A program made the translations under genes and the position numbers. 31,810 nucleotides of DNA from JBOFOR01 sp051654865 (lineage in GTDB: Bacteria > Bacillota > Clostridia > Peptostreptococcales > Peptostreptococcaceae), in contig JBOFYV010000074.1 of the NCBI GenBank assembly GCA_051654865.1, positions 1 to 31,810 of the forward strand, read 5' to 3'. Shown here in pieces: positions 7,477-16,320 of this stretch. The notes under the pieces are model-generated. The model did no database searches, was not told the origin of the DNA, and worked only from the letters and a program-made list of their open reading frames with translations. Positions within the stretch are counted from its first letter, which is position 1, and the number at the start of each line of letters is the position of its first letter.

Positions 7477-8430
7477 ATGAAAAAAAGACATTTATTATCA
7501 ATATTAATAATATTATCATTTGCATCAATATTCATTGGTGTGCATGATATTAAAATGATAGATATATTACATTTAGATAAGGATAAATTAAATATACTGC
7601 TAATAAGTAGAATACCAAGACTGATAGCTATATTAGTAGCAGGTATGGGAATGAGTATATGTGGTTTAATAATGCAGCAAATTAGCAAGAATAAATTTGT
7701 ATCACCTACAACAGGTGCAACAATAGATGCAGCACAATTAGGATTAGTTATTTCACTAATGCTTGTACCTAGTGCAGGTATGTTCTCAAAAATGTTAGTA
7801 TCATTTGTATTTTCATTAATAGGAACAATAATATTTATGAAAATACTTAAAAGTTTACAATTTAAAAATGCGGTATTTGTTCCACTTGTAGGGATAATGT
7901 TTGGAAATATAATTGGCTCAGCTACAACTTTTATAGCTTATAAAAATGATTTAATGCAAGATATAACATCATGGATGCAAGGAAACTTTTCTATGATACT
8001 TAAAGGTAATTACGAAATGTTATACATAGCAATACCTCTTATAATAATAGCTTACATATATGCTAACAAATTTACAATTGCAGGCATGGGTGAGGACTTT
8101 GCTACAAATTTAGGTCTTAATTACAACTCTGTGTTAAACCTAGGACTAACAATAGTAGCAATAGTTACTTCAAGTGTTGTAATAACTGTAGGTAGTATAC
8201 CATTTATAGGACTTATAGTTCCTAATATTGTATCAATGTACAAAGGAGATAATATAAAAGATAGTATATGGCATACTGGATTGTTTGGAGCAATATTTGT
8301 TTTAGTATGTGATATGTTCTCAAGAATAATAATATATCCATATGAAATCCCAATAGGATTAACGGTAGGAGTAGTAGGAAGTATTATATTCCTTTATATG
8401 ATATTAAGGAGGAATGCATATGCAAGCTAG
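7477..8430 (+). CDS. yclN: Iron-siderophore ABC importer, FecCD-type permease 1
   Basis: The 317-residue protein is almost entirely hydrophobic, with eight to nine membrane helices, and fits the FecCD/BtuC permease family. Typical segments are SRIPRLIAILVAGMGMSICGLIMQQISKNKFVSPTTGATIDAAQLG near the N-terminus and VGSIPFIGLIVPNIVSM toward the C-terminus. The AGGAGG ribosome site fits the ATG. The gene order permease-permease-ATPase-binding protein is that of B. subtilis yclNOPQ, a petrobactin-type catecholate importer. It is the first gene behind the Fur-box promoter, so expression should rise under iron limitation. The actual ligand cannot be read from sequence. Confidence 0.93.
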   Translation: MKKRHLLSILIILSFASIFIGVHDIKMIDILHLDKDKLNILLISRIPRLIAILVAGMGMSICGLIMQQISKNKFVSPTTGATIDAAQLGLVISLMLVPSAGMFSKMLVSFVFSLIGTIIFMKILKSLQFKNAVFVPLVGIMFGNIIGSATTFIAYKNDLMQDITSWMQGNFSMILKGNYEMLYIAIPLIIIAYIYANKFTIAGMGEDFATNLGLNYNSVLNLGLTIVAIVTSSVVITVGSIPFIGLIVPNIVSMYKGDNIKDSIWHTGLFGAIFVLVCDMFSRIIIYPYEIPIGLTVGVVGSIIFLYMILRRNAYAS

Positions 8431-9442
8431 TAGTGCAAGTAAAGTACCGAGTAGAATCAAAGAGAGAAAAAATTCTATTATGGAAAAAGAAATTAAACAA
8501 AAGAAAATTATATATATAATAGGACTTATGATAGTAGCATTTTCAGCACTATACCTAACTTTAGGTGTAAATATAAATCACTTAGATTATGCTATGAGTC
8601 AAAGAGTCCCAAGACTGATGGCAATAGTTTTAACTGGAGGATGTATAGCTTTTTCATCTATGATTTTTCAAACTATAACTAACAACAACATACTTACGCC
8701 TAGTGTATTAGGTCTTGATTCACTGTATGTATTAGTACAAACTATGATAGTTTTTATTCTAGGAGTGGAAAGTAAGTTTATTACAAGTAAAAATTATAAC
8801 TTTGTATTATGTGTAGCTATAATGGTGATAGCATCTTTTGTATTGTATAAAAAGTTATTTGAAAAAAGCCAAAATAATATCTTCTTTTTACTTTTAGTAG
8901 GAATGATATTTGGTACATTGTTTAAAAGTATATCTACTTTTATGCAAGTAATAATTGATCCAAATGAGTATGCTACACTTCAAAATAACTTACACGCAAG
9001 TTTTACAAATGTAAATACAGATATAATTTTAATCGCTGTCATAATGCTAATAGCTATAATTCCTTTTATATATGATGATTTAAAGTATTTAGATATATTA
9101 GGACTAGGCAAAGACCATGCAATAAACTTAGGTGTAGATTATGACAAGATTGTTAAGAAGATGATAGTTGTAGTTTCAATATTAGTTTCTATATCAACTG
9201 CTTTAGTAGGACCTATAACATTTTTAGGTTTGTTGGTAGTAAATATAACTAGAAAACTACTTAGTACATACAAGCATAGTTATTTAATAGTAGCATCAAG
9301 TTTAATAAGTGTACTAACACTAGTATTTGGTCAGTTATTAGTAGAAAGAGTGTTTAGTTTTAGTACTACTTTAAGTGTAATAATAAACTTTGTAGGAGGA
9401 GTGTATTTTATATACTTATTACTAAAGGAGAGTCGAATGTAA
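8420..9442 (+). CDS. yclO: Iron-siderophore ABC importer, FecCD-type permease 2
   Basis: The ATG at 8420 is chosen over the in-frame ATG at 8414 because the AAGGAGG site (8406-8412) is seven bases from 8420 but only one base from 8414. The product has 340 residues and eight to nine helices. The first 30 residues are hydrophilic and lysine-rich before the first helix, longer than in permease 1. FecCD hallmarks are SQRVPRLMAIVLTGGCIAFSSMIFQTITNN and VGPITFLGLLVVNITR. The gene overlaps the end of permease 1 by 11 bases, so the two are translationally coupled and presumably form a heterodimeric channel. Confidence 0.92.
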   Translation: MQASSASKVPSRIKERKNSIMEKEIKQKKIIYIIGLMIVAFSALYLTLGVNINHLDYAMSQRVPRLMAIVLTGGCIAFSSMIFQTITNNNILTPSVLGLDSLYVLVQTMIVFILGVESKFITSKNYNFVLCVAIMVIASFVLYKKLFEKSQNNIFFLLLVGMIFGTLFKSISTFMQVIIDPNEYATLQNNLHASFTNVNTDIILIAVIMLIAIIPFIYDDLKYLDILGLGKDHAINLGVDYDKIVKKMIVVVSILVSISTALVGPITFLGLLVVNITRKLLSTYKHSYLIVASSLISVLTLVFGQLLVERVFSFSTTLSVIINFVGGVYFIYLLLKESRM

Positions 9443-10197
9443 TGATAATAGTAAAAGATATAATCAAAAAATATAATAATAAAAAAGTAGTTGATAAGTT
9501 TTCTATAAATATAGAAAAAGGAAAAATAACTTCTTTTATAGGTCCAAATGGTGCAGGTAAAAGTACTGCATTATCTATGATTACTAGACTTATGAAAAAA
9601 GATGGTGGAGAAGTTATAATAGATGGTAAAAAACTAGAGGATTGGGACAATAAGGAACTATCTACTAAGATGGCTATACTTAAACAATCTAATAATGTTA
9701 ATTTAAAGCTGACAATAAGAGAACTGGTATCCTTTGGTAGATTTCCTCATAGTCAAGGTAAGCTTACAGATGAAGATCAGAGTTATATAGATGAAGCAAT
9801 TGATTATATGAAGCTTAAAGATATAGAAGATAAATATCTAGATGAATTAAGTGGAGGTCAAAGACAAAGGGCCTATATAGCTATGGTTATAGCTCAAAAT
9901 ACTGAGTATGTATTTTTAGATGAGCCATTAAATAATTTAGATATGAAGCACTCTGTTGAAATGATGAAGGTACTAAGAAATTTATGTGATGATTTAGGCA
10001 AAACAGTGATATTAGTTATGCATGATATAAACTATACTTCTTGTTACTCAGATTATATAGTAGCATTAAAGAATGGTAAAATAGCAAAGCATGGAAAAAC
10101 AGAAGAAATAATAAAAAAAGAAGTACTAGAAGAAATATATGAAATGGAATTTGATGTAAAAGAAATCAATGGAGATAAAATATGTGTATATTTCTAA
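9442..10197 (+). CDS. yclP: Iron-siderophore ABC importer, ATP-binding protein
   Basis: This 251-residue ABC ATPase is of the FepC/FhuC type. Walker A is GPNGAGKST (34-42), the signature LSGGQ is at 136-140, Walker B VFLDEP follows near 157-162, and the switch histidine lies in VILVMHD. It energises the two preceding permeases at the inner face of the membrane. The ATG overlaps the stop of permease 2 by one base (TAATG), and a ribosome site (AAAGGAG) lies 12 bases upstream, so coupling is tight. All nucleotide-binding motifs are intact. Confidence 0.96.
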   Translation: MIIVKDIIKKYNNKKVVDKFSINIEKGKITSFIGPNGAGKSTALSMITRLMKKDGGEVIIDGKKLEDWDNKELSTKMAILKQSNNVNLKLTIRELVSFGRFPHSQGKLTDEDQSYIDEAIDYMKLKDIEDKYLDELSGGQRQRAYIAMVIAQNTEYVFLDEPLNNLDMKHSVEMMKVLRNLCDDLGKTVILVMHDINYTSCYSDYIVALKNGKIAKHGKTEEIIKKEVLEEIYEMEFDVKEINGDKICVYF

Positions 10198-10235
10198 ACT
10201 GTGTAAAACAAAGATGTAAAAAAATTTAAAAACTT

Positions 10236-10254
10236 AATGATAATAATAATCATT
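10236..10254 (+). promoter_or_regulatory. Second Fur box, before the binding-protein gene
   Basis: AATGATAATAATAATCATT is a near-palindromic Fur-box match in the 87-base gap between the ATPase stop and the binding-protein ATG. It implies extra iron control of the binding protein, either from its own promoter or as an internal operator. No clear -35/-10 pair could be assigned. A spurious in-frame ATG at 10237 lies inside the box. Confidence 0.8.
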
Positions 10255-10284
10255 ACGAACTATGAAAATATCGGAGGGAATATT

Positions 10285-11244
10285 ATGAATAAAAAAATAG
10301 CGTTAATTTCAGGATTAGTAATAGCAGGAGTAATAGGAGGAACACTATTATTTTCAAATAGCAAAAAAGAAGAAGTAAAAGATAATTCTAAAGAAGTAAT
10401 AACAGTAGAACATGCAGTAGGTACAACTAAGGTAGAAGAAGAACCTAAAAGGATAGTAGTATTTGACTGGGCAGCCCTAGATGCTATAGAGACTTTAGGA
10501 GTTGAGGGTGTAGTAGGTGTGCCTAAAGGTTCATCAATACCAACATATTTAGATAAATATAATGGCGAAGATTATGCCAATATAGGTGGACTAAAAGAGC
10601 CTGACTTAGAAAAAATAAACGAACTTCAACCAGATTTAATAATAATAAATGGAAGACAACATAGTTTTTATGATAAGTTAAGTGAAATTGCACCAACAAT
10701 ATCTATGTCAAAAGAAGATGGAAAATATATAGAATCAACTACTAAAAATCTTAATGTATTAGGAGATATATTCAACAAAGAAGAAGAAGTATCTAAAGAG
10801 TTTGAAACAATAAACACTAAAATAGACGAGATAAACAAAACTGTAAAAGAAAAACAATATGTAGCAACTACATTAATGGCAAGTGATGGAGAGTTAAGTG
10901 TATTTGGAGCAGATTCTAGATTTGGGATAATATACAATGAATTAGGATTTAAAAATACAGATGAAAACATAAAAGCCGCAGACCATGGTCAAAGTGTATC
11001 ATATGAATACATAGCTACTCAAGATAGTGATTTTATGTTTGTAATAGATAAGTCAGTAATATCAAGTGAAGAAGGACAAAGTCCGGCTAAAGAATTATTA
11101 AACAATGACTTAGTAAACTCTACAAAAGCAGCTAAAAATAATAATATAGTATACCTAGACACACTAGCTTGGTATTTAGCAGATGGTGGATTTGAATCTA
11201 CAAACAAAATGTTAGATGAAGTAAAAAGTGCTATAAGTAAATAG
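10285..11244 (+). CDS. yclQ: Iron-siderophore ABC importer, substrate-binding protein (no lipobox Cys)
   Basis: The ATG at 10285 is chosen: GGAGGG lies 6-7 bases upstream and the protein begins MNKKIALISG. The frame upstream to 10237 has no ribosome site and reads through the Fur box. The 319-residue product has one N-terminal hydrophobic segment (about 5-24) and a FepB/CeuE/YclQ-like fold: RIVVFDWAALDAIETLGV, a LKEPDLEKINELQPDLIIINGR segment and a C-terminal NNIVYLDTLAWYLADGG strand. Catecholate or petrobactin binding is inferred from gene order. The oddity is that the whole protein contains no cysteine, so it cannot be a lipoprotein. The hydrophobic segment must act as an uncleaved anchor or an ordinary signal peptide. 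Confidence 0.92.
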   Translation: MNKKIALISGLVIAGVIGGTLLFSNSKKEEVKDNSKEVITVEHAVGTTKVEEEPKRIVVFDWAALDAIETLGVEGVVGVPKGSSIPTYLDKYNGEDYANIGGLKEPDLEKINELQPDLIIINGRQHSFYDKLSEIAPTISMSKEDGKYIESTTKNLNVLGDIFNKEEEVSKEFETINTKIDEINKTVKEKQYVATTLMASDGELSVFGADSRFGIIYNELGFKNTDENIKAADHGQSVSYEYIATQDSDFMFVIDKSVISSEEGQSPAKELLNNDLVNSTKAAKNNNIVYLDTLAWYLADGGFESTNKMLDEVKSAISK

Positions 11245-11255
11245 TGATATATTAT

Positions 11256-11283
11256 AAAAGTTGTGTGTAAGAGCACAACTTTT
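11256..11283 (+). terminator. Terminator-like hairpin after the importer operon
   Basis: AAAAGTTGTG (11256-11265) pairs perfectly with CACAACTTTT (11274-11283) across an 8-base loop. Only four T end the stem, so termination may be partial and allow read-through into the ABC exporter gene. Confidence 0.7.
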
Positions 11284-11329
11284 ATGGTATAGAAATAAAA
11301 TAGACAAAATAAAAATGCAGGAGGAGAAA

Positions 11330-13030
11330 ATGTTAAAAGAATTTATAAAATATTATAAACCATATAAAAAGTTATTTATGTTAGATTTACTAGCTGCATT
11401 TACTGTGGCTTTATGTGATTTAGTTTATCCAATGATTACAAGAAGTATAATGAATGATGTGGTTCCAAACAAAGATACTAGAATGTTAGTTGTATTTGCA
11501 GGAACTCTAATGGCAATATTTATACTAAAAGCAGGGTTAAACTACTTTATGCAATATTGGGGACATGTAGTAGGTGTTAGAATGCAAGGGGATATGCGTA
11601 ATTATGTATTTACTCATTTGCAAAAACTTCCAACATCATATTTTAATGATAATAAAACTGGTGTAATAATGTCTAGAATAATCAATGATCTTAATGATAT
11701 TTCAGAACTTGCACACCATGGACCAGAGGATTTATTTGTATCTATAGTAATGCTATTTGGTTCATTCTTTATACTATTAGGTATAAATGTAGAACTTACA
11801 TTAATCGTATTTGCAATATTACCAATTATAATAATTTACGCTATATTACAAAGAAAAAGAATGAGTAAGGCATTTAAGGAAACTAGAGTAAGAACTGGAG
11901 ATGTAAATGCTACACTTGAAAATAGTATAGCTGGAATTAAGGTTACTAAATCATTTTGTACTCAAGAAGAAGAGTTAAACAAATTCATAGAATCTAATGA
12001 AATATTTAAAGATGCAAGGCAAAGTTCTTATAAGGTCATGGCACAGTATTTCTCTGGGATGTTTTTATTAATAGACATATTAGAGTTAGTAGTATTAATA
12101 ATAGCAGGTTATTTTACATATACAAATAAAATAACTATAGGTGATTTTGCAGCATATTTACTATATGTAAAAATGTTTATACAACCAATAAGAAAACTAA
12201 TAAACTTTACAGAACAGTACCAAAATGGGATGACTGGATTTGAAAGATTTATGGAAATAATAAACGAAGAAACAGAAAAAGAAAGTAAAAATGCTATAGA
12301 ACTAACAGATGTAGTAGGAAACATAGAAATTGAGAATGTATCTTTTACGTATGAAGATAGCAAACAGGTTTTAGATAATTTAAATTTATCTATTAAAGCA
12401 GGTAAGACTATAGCACTTGTAGGACCATCAGGTGGTGGAAAAACTACTTTATGTAATCTTATACCAAGATTCTTTGAATTTGATAGTGGAGATATAAAAA
12501 TAGATAATAAAAGTGTGAAGGACATAAGTTTGAATTCTCTAAGAAAAAATATAGGAGTAGTAGCACAAGATGTATTTTTATTTACAGGAACTATAAGAGA
12601 CAATATAACAATAGGTAAAACCGATGCTACAGAAAAAGAAATAATAGAAGCTTGTAAAAAAGCTAAAATACATGATTTTATAAAAGAGTTACCTAAAGGA
12701 TACGATACATATATAGGAGAAAGAGGAGTTAAGCTATCTGGAGGCCAAAAACAAAGAGTATCTATAGCTAGAATATTCCTTAAAAATCCACCTATAATGA
12801 TATTAGACGAAGCAACGTCGGCACTAGATAATGTAACCGAAAGAGATATACAAGCATCTCTTGAGGAACTAAGCAAGGACAGAACTAATATTGTAGTAGC
12901 ACATAGGTTAAGTACAATAAAAAAAGCTGATGAAATATTAGTTTTAACAGACAAAGGAATAGAAGAAAGAGGTACTCATGAAGAGTTAATAAAAAGAGAT
13001 GGTGTATATGCAAAACTAAATAAAAATTAG
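11330..13030 (+). CDS. ABC exporter, fused membrane and ATPase domains (MsbA/YknU-like)
   Basis: The ATG at 11330 follows GGAGGAG; longer in-frame starts back to 11261 run through the terminator hairpin and lack a ribosome site. The 566-residue half-transporter has six helices in the first 310 residues, then an ATPase domain: Walker A GPSGGGKTT, Q-loop VVAQDVFLFTGTIRDNI, signature LSGGQKQR, Walker B IMILDEAT and switch AHRLST. Such proteins work as dimers exporting lipids, drugs or peptides. It begins 86 bases after the Fur-regulated importer and might be co-expressed by read-through, but no Fur box lies directly in front of it. Its substrate is unknown; siderophore-related export is only a contextual guess. 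Confidence 0.93.
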   Translation: MLKEFIKYYKPYKKLFMLDLLAAFTVALCDLVYPMITRSIMNDVVPNKDTRMLVVFAGTLMAIFILKAGLNYFMQYWGHVVGVRMQGDMRNYVFTHLQKLPTSYFNDNKTGVIMSRIINDLNDISELAHHGPEDLFVSIVMLFGSFFILLGINVELTLIVFAILPIIIIYAILQRKRMSKAFKETRVRTGDVNATLENSIAGIKVTKSFCTQEEELNKFIESNEIFKDARQSSYKVMAQYFSGMFLLIDILELVVLIIAGYFTYTNKITIGDFAAYLLYVKMFIQPIRKLINFTEQYQNGMTGFERFMEIINEETEKESKNAIELTDVVGNIEIENVSFTYEDSKQVLDNLNLSIKAGKTIALVGPSGGGKTTLCNLIPRFFEFDSGDIKIDNKSVKDISLNSLRKNIGVVAQDVFLFTGTIRDNITIGKTDATEKEIIEACKKAKIHDFIKELPKGYDTYIGERGVKLSGGQKQRVSIARIFLKNPPIMILDEATSALDNVTERDIQASLEELSKDRTNIVVAHRLSTIKKADEILVLTDKGIEERGTHEELIKRDGVYAKLNKN

Positions 13031-13037
13031 GATGAAT

Positions 13038-13077
13038 AAAATCTCCTCCAAATATAAACATATTAGGAGGAGATTTT
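13038..13077 (+). terminator. Rho-independent terminator after the ABC exporter
   Basis: AAAATCTCCTCC (13038-13049) pairs perfectly with GGAGGAGATTTT (13066-13077). The loop and inner stem match the terminator at 5571-5618 except at one base. Confidence 0.9.
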
Positions 13078-13114
13078 AGTATTTATTAATGAAATAAAAG
13101 TTGAAGAGGATAAT

Positions 13115-13143
13115 ACAAGCTATTTATGATATAATTAGCTTGT
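13115..13143 (+). promoter_or_regulatory. Promoter with overlapping inverted repeat, assT operon
   Basis: ACAAGCTA (13115-13122) and TAGCTTGT (13136-13143) form a perfect 8-base inverted repeat around an extended -10 box, TGATATAAT (13127-13135). No good -35 is visible at the right distance, as is common with extended -10 promoters. A protein bound to the repeat would sit over the -10, so repression of the assT operon (first ATG at 13180) is likely. Confidence 0.6.
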
Positions 13144-13179
13144 TTATAAAACGACAAGAACAAACAAAAGGAGACAAAA

Positions 13180-14667
13180 ATGGACAATTTAATGAAATAT
13201 CAAAAAGAAATAGTAAATACTATAAATGAAGAATATAAAAAGAAATGTTATACACCAAAAGAACCATATATAAAGTTAAATCCATTTGAAAGCTGTCCTT
13301 TATCAGCTGTTATTAAATTTTACTCAGAGAATAAATGCAAATTAGAGATTACAATATGTGATGATATAAAAGTGAAGTTTGGCGAATTTAAAAATGACCA
13401 TGAAATACCTATAATAGGATTAATACCAGAAAGTAATAATACTGTTATAGTAGAATGTACATATGAGAATGAAATAAAAGAAACATATACTCACTATATA
13501 AAAACAAACAAACTACCAGACGAATATCCTAAAATAGATATTATAAAAAAAGACCTTAATAAAATGCAAAATGGTATGATGTCAATGTCTCTAGGAAAAT
13601 CAGATGGAGTAAAAACTATAAAGCATTTATATTCAATTATAGATGATAAGGCAAGAGTAAGGTGGCTATATGAAGGAGTTGCTTGTCATGTATTTTCAAA
13701 GCTTAAAAATGGAAACCTAATAGTAGACGCACCTATATCTAGTGGAATATGTGGTGCATATACAGCAGCAGGATTTGTAGAAATGGACTTTTTAGGTAGA
13801 ATAATAGAATTTTATCCTATAGAAAATGGTCTACATCATGATGTTATAGAAATTGATAATGGAAACTTTTTAGCAATTACACAAAGAGAAAATACTAAAC
13901 AAGACTTATTAGTAGAAATAGATAGACAAAGTAAAAAAGTAATCAAGGAATGGGATTTTAGAGAAATTCTTGATTTTAAAAGAGAAACTGTAATAGATAA
14001 AATATCAGTTAATCATCCTCTAGATTGGCTACATTTAAACTCATTAGTTTATGATAAAAATAGTAACAGTATAATAGCATCAAGTAGAAATCAAAGTACA
14101 GTAGTTAAATTCGACAAAGATACTTCTGATATAAAGTGGATATTAGCACCACACTATGGATGGAATGATGAACTTAAAAAATATTTACTAAACCCTATTG
14201 GAGAAGATTTTGAATTTAGCTATGCACAGCATACGCCAGTTATTAATAAAGAAGGAAACCTACTGATATTTGATAATGGAAACTTTAGAAGCTATAAATT
14301 AGAAGAAGCAGTACTTGCTTGTGACAATTATAGTAGAGGAGTAGAGTATAAAATAGATGAGGAAAATATGACAGTAAAACAAGTTTGGCAATATGGAAAA
14401 CAAAGAGGTCATAAATTATATTGTGCATATTTAGGAGCTGTAAGACTTCTTGAAAATGATAATAAGTTATTATGCTTTGGAGGAATAACTAAAGATATAT
14501 TTGGAAATCCGATAGACGATATGAAAAGTAACAGAATGAAAAATCAAACTACTATAATAGAAGTATGTGAAGATGAAGTTGTATTTGAAATAAATATAAA
14601 AGATAATGATATAACAAAAGCAAGTGGTTACAAATGCTATAGAGCAGAAAAAATAGATTTATATTAA
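13180..14667 (+). CDS. assT: Aryl-sulfate sulfotransferase (AssT), apparently cytoplasmic
   Basis: The 495-residue protein matches the AssT family, beta-propeller enzymes that move sulfate from one phenol ester to another without PAPS. Family motifs occur in order: LHHDVIEIDNGNF (H219/H220), DWLHLNSLVYD (H285), IIASSRNQSTVVKF (R303), and QHTPVI (H351) with LLIFDNGNFR. The H285-R303 spacing of 18 equals that of catalytic His356 and Arg374 in the E. coli enzyme, so H351 is probably the sulfated histidine. There is no signal peptide, whereas E. coli AssT is periplasmic. An AAAGGAG site precedes the ATG. The SsuABC-type importer starts 11 bases downstream, so substrates are probably imported first. 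Confidence 0.88.
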   Translation: MDNLMKYQKEIVNTINEEYKKKCYTPKEPYIKLNPFESCPLSAVIKFYSENKCKLEITICDDIKVKFGEFKNDHEIPIIGLIPESNNTVIVECTYENEIKETYTHYIKTNKLPDEYPKIDIIKKDLNKMQNGMMSMSLGKSDGVKTIKHLYSIIDDKARVRWLYEGVACHVFSKLKNGNLIVDAPISSGICGAYTAAGFVEMDFLGRIIEFYPIENGLHHDVIEIDNGNFLAITQRENTKQDLLVEIDRQSKKVIKEWDFREILDFKRETVIDKISVNHPLDWLHLNSLVYDKNSNSIIASSRNQSTVVKFDKDTSDIKWILAPHYGWNDELKKYLLNPIGEDFEFSYAQHTPVINKEGNLLIFDNGNFRSYKLEEAVLACDNYSRGVEYKIDEENMTVKQVWQYGKQRGHKLYCAYLGAVRLLENDNKLLCFGGITKDIFGNPIDDMKSNRMKNQTTIIEVCEDEVVFEINIKDNDITKASGYKCYRAEKIDLY

Positions 14668-14678
14668 GGAGAGACAAA

Positions 14679-15608
14679 ATGAAAAAAACAATTAAGAAAA
14701 TCTTATTTGGAAGTTTATTTTTAGCAATGAGTTTAGCTATTGTAGGATGTACAAATGATAATGCTAAAGAAGAAGCTAAAACAGAAAACAATACTATTAG
14801 ATTAGGAGTAATGTCAGCTGCAGATTCAGCTCCAATACTTTTAGCTAAGGAAAAAGGATATTTTGAAGACGAAAATGTAAACTTAGAATTAGAAATATTC
14901 ACAAATGGAGCTACAAAACAAAGTTCTATACAAGCAGGTGAATTAGATGCTGCAATGTTAAGTATGATACAGTTTTTAAATAATGTTAATGGTGGACTAA
15001 AAGCTAAAATAACTACAACAACTGATGGTACGTTTCCTATAGTTTTATCTAAAAACTATGAAGAAAAGAAAGATGTAAAAGTAGGACTAATGGAAGTAAG
15101 TGTTACAAACTTTTTAGCAGATCAGTATCTAACAGAATATAATATGGAAAAAGTATTTATAAATGAAATGCCTGTTAGAATGCAAATGTTAATGGAAGAT
15201 AAATTAGATATGGCAGTATTACCAGAGCCTTTAGCATCAAACGCACAGCTTAAAGGATTAGAAAAAAGAGTATATGGAAATCCGGATGACTTCACACCAA
15301 ATGCTATAGTATTTACTGATGAATTTATAAAAGCAAATCCAAACACTGTAAAAGGATTCCATAATGCTTACAATAAAGCAGTTGAAGATATAATAAAAAA
15401 TGAAGATGAAGCAAAAGAAATATTAATAAATAAATTAGAATTAAATCCAAAAATTAAAGATTTAATAGAATTACCTACATACCACAAAACTAGAGTACCA
15501 AGTGAAAGCTATGTAAATGAAGTAAAGGTGTGGACTGAAAAACTACAAGGGAATGAATTAAACACAAAATACGAAGATACAGTAAACACTGAATTTGTGG
15601 CAAAATAA
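14679..15608 (+). CDS. ABC importer substrate-binding lipoprotein (NMT1/SsuA-type)
   Basis: This 309-residue lipoprotein has a signal peptide with lipobox AIVGC (Cys24 or near) followed by an Asp/Glu/Lys linker. The fold is that of the NMT1/SsuA/TauA binding proteins: RLGVMSAADSAPILLAKEKGYFEDENVNLELEIF at the start, then QSSIQAGELDAAMLSM, and a MAVLPEPLASNAQLKG segment. Known ligands of the group include sulfonates, taurine, nitrate and thiamine precursors. The ribosome site GGAGAG sits in the 11-base gap after assT. Given that neighbour, aryl sulfates or sulfonates are the favoured ligands; this is inference, and a thiamine precursor or other small ligand cannot be excluded. Confidence 0.88.
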   Translation: MKKTIKKILFGSLFLAMSLAIVGCTNDNAKEEAKTENNTIRLGVMSAADSAPILLAKEKGYFEDENVNLELEIFTNGATKQSSIQAGELDAAMLSMIQFLNNVNGGLKAKITTTTDGTFPIVLSKNYEEKKDVKVGLMEVSVTNFLADQYLTEYNMEKVFINEMPVRMQMLMEDKLDMAVLPEPLASNAQLKGLEKRVYGNPDDFTPNAIVFTDEFIKANPNTVKGFHNAYNKAVEDIIKNEDEAKEILINKLELNPKIKDLIELPTYHKTRVPSESYVNEVKVWTEKLQGNELNTKYEDTVNTEFVAK

Positions 15609-16315
15609 TGATAAACGTAAAAAATGTATATAAAAGTTATGGAAAAAGAGATATTTTAAAAAATATCTCCTTTTCTATTAATAAAGGAGAAACTTTATCT
15701 ATAATTGGACATTCTGGATGCGGAAAAAGCACACTTTTATTGTCATTAGCGGGGCTAATAGAAATCGATAAAGGTGAAATAAATGATACTTTTAAAGATA
15801 AAGCTCTTATACTACAAAACAACAGTCTTTTCCCTTGGAAGACAATAAAAGATAATATAGCACTAGGACTTATATCAAAAAAGCATCCTAATGATTATAT
15901 ACAAAACAGTATAGATAAAATAGCTAAGACTTTGAATATATATCATATCCTAAATAAATACCCTCATGAGGTAAGTGGAGGAGAATTACAAAGAGCATCA
16001 GTGGCAAGATCATTAGTATTAAACCCAGAACTACTTTTGATGGATGAGCCATCATCAGCCTTAGATTCTATAAACAAAGAGAAATTTCAAAACTTATTAT
16101 GTGAAATACAAAGTGAATACAACCTATCATATATTATAGTTACTCATAACATAGAAGAAGCTGTAATACTAGGTAAAAGAATAGCTATAATGGATGATGG
16201 TGAAATAAAGAAAATTATAGATAATCCATATTATGGGCAAATGAACATTAGAAAAGAATATAAGTTTTTTGATAAGTGTAATGAAATAAGAAGCTTATTA
16301 GAAAGTGAGAATTAG
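15608..16315 (+). CDS. ABC importer ATP-binding protein (SsuB/TauB-type)
   Basis: This 235-residue ABC ATPase has Walker A GHSGCGKST (34-42), Q-loop LILQNNSLFPWKTIKDNI (from about 67), signature VSGGE (122-126) and Walker B LLLMDEP (142-148). The Q-loop 'LFPW' is typical of the nitrate/sulfonate/taurine group. The ATG overlaps the stop of the binding-protein gene by one base (TAATG), so translation is coupled. It drives the permease encoded 5 bases downstream. The last 30 residues diverge from the family but do not affect the motifs. Confidence 0.94.
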   Translation: MINVKNVYKSYGKRDILKNISFSINKGETLSIIGHSGCGKSTLLLSLAGLIEIDKGEINDTFKDKALILQNNSLFPWKTIKDNIALGLISKKHPNDYIQNSIDKIAKTLNIYHILNKYPHEVSGGELQRASVARSLVLNPELLLMDEPSSALDSINKEKFQNLLCEIQSEYNLSYIIVTHNIEEAVILGKRIAIMDDGEIKKIIDNPYYGQMNIRKEYKFFDKCNEIRSLLESEN

Positions 16316-16320
16316 AATAT

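Noticed and set aside
10237..10284. Upstream ATG start for the siderophore-binding protein
   Set aside because: It starts inside the Fur box, has no ribosome site and would add an unlikely Ile-rich leader; the ATG at 10285 has GGAGGG at the right distance.
11261..11329. Longer N-terminus for the ABC exporter
   Set aside because: The extension runs through the terminator hairpin and has no ribosome site; 11330 follows GGAGGAG.
12109..12954. 281-codon minus-strand open frame opposite the ABC exporter
   Set aside because: It lies wholly within the exporter ATPase region, has no ribosome site and gives low-complexity Ser/Leu/Ile protein typical of an antisense shadow in AT-rich DNA.
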